Shown here in pieces: positions 53,649-56,380 of a stretch of DNA of 56,380 nt. The first letter of the stretch is position 1. Each line of letters begins with the position of its first letter. Made by a program: the position numbers and the translations under genes. The stretch is from positions 1 through 56,380 of the forward strand of contig JAEWSC010000044.1 of the NCBI GenBank assembly GCA_023398575.1. Direction: 5' to 3'. Below the pieces are notes generated by a model, which saw only the letters and a program-made list of their open reading frames with translations, had not been told where the DNA came from and searched no databases. Source of the stretch: Bacillota bacterium. GTDB lineage: Bacteria; Bacillota; Clostridia; Christensenellales; Aristaeellaceae.

Positions 53649-53771
53649 TTATGCGAAAACCCTTATCCCATCCCTTGGCATACACAAAAGCTCGCTGGCG
53701 GCTAGTACGTTAATTCGTACAAGGACGACAACGAGAAGTAGAATGCCAAGGACCAGAGACAGTTGGTTCAT
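53649..53771 (-). CDS. ilv leader peptide
   Basis: A 40-residue open frame, ATG 53771 with AGGAG 7 bases upstream. Residues 4-23 contain 16 leucine, isoleucine or valine codons (including ILLLVVVLV). The stop lies about 20 bases before the terminator stem. Ribosome pausing in this run when Leu, Ile or Val tRNAs are uncharged should prevent terminator formation. It has no other likely role. Confidence 0.88.
   Translation of the reverse strand: MNQLSLVLGILLLVVVLVRINVLAASELLCMPRDGIRVFA
53673..53751 (-). promoter_or_regulatory. Leader RNA long-range stem of the ilv attenuator
   Basis: The arms CCTTGGCAT (53751-53743 on the minus strand) and ATGCCAAGG (53681-53673) are perfectly complementary over 9 bases. 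They bracket the second half of the BCAA codon run and a small inner hairpin GTACG-AATTAA-CGTAC (53720-53705). A ribosome in the run would open this stem. Confidence 0.65.
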
Positions 53772-53801
53772 AAATAACTCCTAGTGGAAAAAGTTTTTAT
53801 A

Positions 53802-53831
53802 ACGGTAACACAGAGCGTAATGCTTTGTCAA
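53802..53831 (-). promoter_or_regulatory. Promoter of the ilv-leu operon
   Basis: On the minus strand TTGACA (53831-53826) is followed after 18 bases by TACCGT (53807-53802). The -35 box is perfect and the -10 box is weak. Confidence 0.55.
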
Positions 53832-53841
53832 GTAAAGCATT
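53819..53841. promoter_or_regulatory. Inverted repeat over the ilv -35 box
   Basis: AATGCTTT-GTCAAGT-AAAGCATT, a perfect 8-base repeat, centred on the TTGACA box. It is likely to be a repressor operator. The protein is unknown. Confidence 0.5.
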
Positions 53842-53968
53842 GTTTTTTAAATGTATTTGCGCAGAATCTTGCATAAACCTTACAGATATCGCGTTTACAC
53901 GCAGGTTTTGATGAATGTACCCGCAAGATCTGCATCCCATCCGAACAGAATTTGCATTTCACCATTCA

Positions 53969-54826
53969 TCAGCCTTCCGGCATGACATCGCTCTTTTTCG
54001 GGCTTGACCGACCTTCCAAATCCGGCTGCCTGCGCTCAATGGCCGCCAGGGCGATTTCAATATCCTCGTATACCTCTTCTGTTGTATGGCAGCCCACGGT
54101 TACCATGTCGCAAGGCCGGAGCGTCGCATATGAGAAAGTCAGCCCCACAAAGGGAGATACACGCCCCGCCGCCATGGCTTTGATGGACATCACCGGCTTT
54201 TTTGCCTGCCAGATGATCTTGTGAATATATTCAATCTCCACCTGCATCAAAAAACCGGCGCAGTTGTATATCTGCACATAGGTTTGTACGTCGTACTCAT
54301 TTAAGTCGGAGTAGACAATCAACTCCGGCATGTGAGCCGACAGACCCGGGATCATGCCCGCCTCTCGCACCATAGATAGATAATCCGGCAGCCGGTCGAT
54401 GGTGCGCCGGTTTTTGCATACCAGCTGCTCTGCGCTGGAATGGTGGGGCATGCAGAAGGTTGCGCCTTGTTTTCGTGACTTTTCAATGGTCTGCCTGGCT
54501 TCCTGCCGGGCAGCGATATTATCATCCACATTCAAAATGGGCGTATCAATGATGATCAGCTTTTTGCCGGCACGTTCCTGGGCCAGGTTCACACCATCGA
54601 TAAATGCCTGGTTCCCATCCATGGGGCACATAACAGCATCTATTCCATATTCAAGATAAGCGCTAAGCAAGGCAGCCACTGCTTGTGCATTATCATAACG
54701 TGCCTTGATTTGTTTATCGGCTGCCGCACTGGTATGGCTATAACCTAGAATCCAGTTGGTGCCAATCAGCATTCGGGGAAGGGAAATACCGCCCACCATG
54801 GTGCGTGGAAACAAAGACTGACACAT
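53969..54826 (-). CDS. Conserved protein of unknown function, possible TIM-barrel
   Basis: Protein of 285 residues with no membrane segment or signal peptide. The segments MLIGTNWILGYSHTS, IDAVMCPMDGN, TFCMPHHSS, MIPGLSAHMPE, QVEIEYI and MVTVGCHTTEEVYEDI have the alternating strand-helix pattern of an aldolase-like barrel. I cannot give a reaction. AAAGGAAG precedes ATG 54826. The divergent neighbour is fucU, so a sugar-linked role is possible. Confidence 0.75.
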   Translation of the reverse strand: MCQSLFPRTMVGGISLPRMLIGTNWILGYSHTSAAADKQIKARYDNAQAVAALLSAYLEYGIDAVMCPMDGNQAFIDGVNLAQERAGKKLIIIDTPILNVDDNIAARQEARQTIEKSRKQGATFCMPHHSSAEQLVCKNRRTIDRLPDYLSMVREAGMIPGLSAHMPELIVYSDLNEYDVQTYVQIYNCAGFLMQVEIEYIHKIIWQAKKPVMSIKAMAAGRVSPFVGLTFSYATLRPCDMVTVGCHTTEEVYEDIEIALAAIERRQPDLEGRSSPKKSDVMPEG

Positions 54827-54945
54827 ATATTATCTTCCTTTCACGACACATTCCGCATTGCTATACAAGTTCCAAGGGCAAGGCTTGATCTCCTTCTCCC
54901 TTTTCAAGAATATTTATGTGAATGATAAAAGTAAGCCTAAACAGC

Positions 54946-54974
54946 TTTTCAACAATCACCTGCTTTGTTATACT
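54946..54974 (+). promoter_or_regulatory. Promoter of fucU and the RNA methyltransferase
   Basis: TTTTCA (54946-54951), a 17-base spacer and TATACT (54969-54974), about 40 bases before the fucU start. Confidence 0.55.
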
Positions 54975-55016
54975 TAGCTCATACGGGATTTTCTCGAACA
55001 GAGAGGAGCTTAAATC

Positions 55017-55448
55017 ATGCTAAAGGGCATATCACCCCTTATATCCCCCGAGCTGCTCAAAACCCTGGCCGAAATGGGCCATGGGGATGAAATCGTCATT
55101 GGAGACGGCAATTTCCCCGCCGCCACCATGGGCAAACGCTGTATCCGTTGCGACGGACATACCGTTCCCGCCCTACTGGATGCCATACTGCAATTGTTTC
55201 CCCTGGATACGTTTGTGCAAGCTCCCGTTACCCTGATGCAGGTAGTGTCCGGCGCCCTTGCTGGCGATCCGCCCATATGGGCGGAGTTTAAGCAAATAAT
55301 TGATATGCATGCTCCCGGCACAAAGATCGGCTTTGAAGAGCGCTTTGCTTTTTACGAACGCAGCAAAAAGGCATTTGCCACCATTCAAACCGGAGAAAGC
55401 GCCCTGTATGCCAATGTCATTTTAACAAAAGGCGTGATCGGAAAGTAA
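55017..55448 (+). CDS. fucU: L-fucose mutarotase (FucU/RbsD family)
   Basis: Interconverts the alpha and beta anomers of L-fucose (143 residues). The family start MLKGISPLISPELLKTLAEM and the sugar-binding segment GHGDEIVIGDGNFPA, with the conserved histidine, are clear. The C-terminal region has FYERSKKAFATIQTGE and ends GVIGK. AGGAG precedes ATG 55017. It would help use of fucose released by the GH29 enzyme at 10-11 kb, although the two are not adjacent. Confidence 0.92.
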   Translation: MLKGISPLISPELLKTLAEMGHGDEIVIGDGNFPAATMGKRCIRCDGHTVPALLDAILQLFPLDTFVQAPVTLMQVVSGALAGDPPIWAEFKQIIDMHAPGTKIGFEERFAFYERSKKAFATIQTGESALYANVILTKGVIGK

Positions 55449-56225
55449 ATGGATATGATGCAGACCATTACCAGCATGCATAACCCTAAGGTGGCCCTTT
55501 GGCGGGGGCTAAAAAACCGGGCAGCCAGGCAGGCCGCCGGGCTATACCTGGTGGAAGGCGTCAAAATGGTGGAAGAAGCCATGCGGATGGGGCTTGTTCA
55601 GACGCTGCTCGTCGATATGGAGCGAATTACCGCATTTGGATCCGTGACTGCCCAGGCTGCTTGCGAAGCCTATTCTGTATCGCCGCATATTCTGGCGGCG
55701 ATTTGCGACACCAAAACACCCCAGGGTATTGTCGCGCTTGTGAACCTGCCGGATCTGCCAACACTTGACGTATTGGGGCCGCTGATCGTCGCGCTGGATG
55801 GCGTGCAGGACCCCGGCAACGTGGGTACCATACTGCGCACAGCCGATGCCGCCGGCTTTACAGGCGCGCTTTTATCAGAAGAATGCGCCGATTTGTATTC
55901 ACCCAAATGCCTGCGGGCTACCATGGGCAGCATCTTCCGCATGAAAGCATTGGTCTGTGCAAACCTTGCCCAAAGCCTGGATAGACTAAAAAACAAAGGA
56001 TTCCACGTGATATCCGGCGAGCTAAACGGCACACCCTTTTACAGTCGGGAAGCCCTGGGCAACCAACTATGCTTGGTGATCGGCAGTGAAGGAAACGGCG
56101 TCTGCAAGGAAGTGAGCAATGTGTGCACCCACCGCCTGACCTTGCCCATGGGGGGCGGCGCAGAATCATTAAACGCGGCGGTCGCCGCCGGAATCATGAT
56201 GTACGACCTCATACACAGAAACTGA
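55449..56225 (+). CDS. SpoU/TrmH family RNA 2-prime-O-methyltransferase
   Basis: Protein of 258 residues. An N-terminal substrate-binding part (NPKVALWRGLKNRAARQAAGLYLVEGVKMV) is followed by the knotted SPOUT domain with motif 1 ALDGVQDPGNVGTILRTADA, motif 2 LVIGSEGNGV and motif 3 LPMGGGAESLNAAVAAGI. Relatives methylate ribose in 23S rRNA or tRNA. It starts directly after the fucU stop. ATG 55455 is an equally good start. Confidence 0.92.
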   Translation: MDMMQTITSMHNPKVALWRGLKNRAARQAAGLYLVEGVKMVEEAMRMGLVQTLLVDMERITAFGSVTAQAACEAYSVSPHILAAICDTKTPQGIVALVNLPDLPTLDVLGPLIVALDGVQDPGNVGTILRTADAAGFTGALLSEECADLYSPKCLRATMGSIFRMKALVCANLAQSLDRLKNKGFHVISGELNGTPFYSREALGNQLCLVIGSEGNGVCKEVSNVCTHRLTLPMGGGAESLNAAVAAGIMMYDLIHRN

Positions 56226-56259
56226 ACAAACGCAAAGCACCGTCATCGGTTTTATGAAG

Positions 56260-56380
56260 TGACCCCCAAAAGTTAGACGAAATTTGAATTAGGCGGCGGA
56301 GAGGGCTTGAAGTCTGTGAACAGCAGGCGGCAAGCCCTCAAGTTTTGCCTTTCTGCGTCGAGTGTTGTAATAGTCCAGAT
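56260..56380 (-). mobile_element. End of an IS3-family insertion sequence, cut by the window
   Basis: The terminal sequence TGACCCCCAAAAGTTAGAC at 56260 is a typical IS3-group inverted repeat. The transposase reading frame ends 29 bases inside it. The element starts 34 bases after the RNA methyltransferase stop. The rest is outside the window. Confidence 0.88.
56289..56380 (-). CDS. C-terminus of IS3-family transposase (OrfB), partial
   Basis: About 29 codons on the minus strand reading DYYNTRRRKAKLEGLPPAV and ending ALSAA. This is the usual end of the DDE integrase (rve domain) of IS3 elements. The TAA stop is at 56289-56291. Confidence 0.88.
   Translation of the reverse strand, partial: LDYYNTRRRKAKLEGLPPAVHRLQALSAA

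Noticed and set aside
53574..53968. T-box riboswitch before ilvB
   Set aside because: No T-box core or specifier-loop layout was seen; the leader ORF and terminator explain control better.
1..56380. CRISPR array or phage region
   Set aside because: No regularly spaced repeats and no phage structural genes were seen; only an integrase remnant and an IS end.

Overview
The window looks like chromosomal DNA of a low-to-mid GC anaerobic Firmicute (class Clostridia). Signs of this are strong Shine-Dalgarno sites (AGGAGG type), TTG/GTG starts in tightly overlapping operons, LplB/YtcP-type sugar permeases, a CpsB/C/D tyrosine phospho-relay, LytR-CpsA-Psr and TagD/TagB-type proteins, and a GHKL/LytTR two-component pair. 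I cannot name the genus from sequence alone.

Region 1 (1-12.4 kb) is a carbohydrate-use locus. A minus-strand operon encodes a secreted sugar-binding protein, two CUT1 permeases, a GH130 glycoside phosphorylase and the first codons of one more gene. Divergent from it on the plus strand are a LacI regulator, a GH3 glycosidase, an alpha-phosphohexomutase and a GH29 alpha-L-fucosidase, followed by a decayed GH2 beta-galactosidase. Both promoters can be read, and TTAAC/GTTAA inverted repeats beside them are likely operators.

Region 2 (12.4-36.3 kb) is a surface-polysaccharide operon of about 24 kb, all on the minus strand. It starts from a good promoter at 36.3 kb with a LoaP/NusG-type antiterminator gene. 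Next come an LCP ligase, a small secreted protein, the CpsC/D/B-like trio, a WbaP-type initiating transferase, TagD and a TagB/F-type polymerase, three GT4 glycosyltransferases, an acyltransferase, Wzy, Wzx, an ATP-grasp protein, CapE-CapF-NeuD-like-CapG (UDP-N-acetyl-L-fucosamine), a UDP-glucuronate epimerase, UDP-glucose dehydrogenase and VanZ. The middle (about 20-29 kb) is visibly AT-richer and is the serotype-like part. The gene set predicts a repeat unit with FucNAc, uronic acid and glycerol phosphate.

Region 3 (37-42.3 kb) holds a small HTH protein, a sugar nucleotidyltransferase, a divergent GHKL kinase/LytTR regulator pair, an orphan small ORF, a frameshifted tyrosine integrase, a 30-residue membrane peptide ORF and tRNA-Ala(GGC).

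Region 4 (42.5-53.9 kb) is a complete branched-chain amino acid operon, ilvB-ilvN-ilvC-ilvD-leuA-cimA-leuC-leuD-leuB. It is controlled by a leader peptide with 16 Leu/Ile/Val in 20 residues and a terminator directly before ilvB. Two intergenic gaps carry covarying hairpin repeats.

Region 5 (54-56.4 kb) has a conserved protein of unknown function, divergent fucU and a SpoU-type RNA methyltransferase, and ends inside an IS3-family element.

No CRISPR array or obvious defence island is seen. The most interesting points are the ilv leader-peptide attenuator, the LoaP-headed hybrid capsule operon, a phosphohexomutase whose conserved N-terminus has no normal start codon, and the unrecognised small ORFs.
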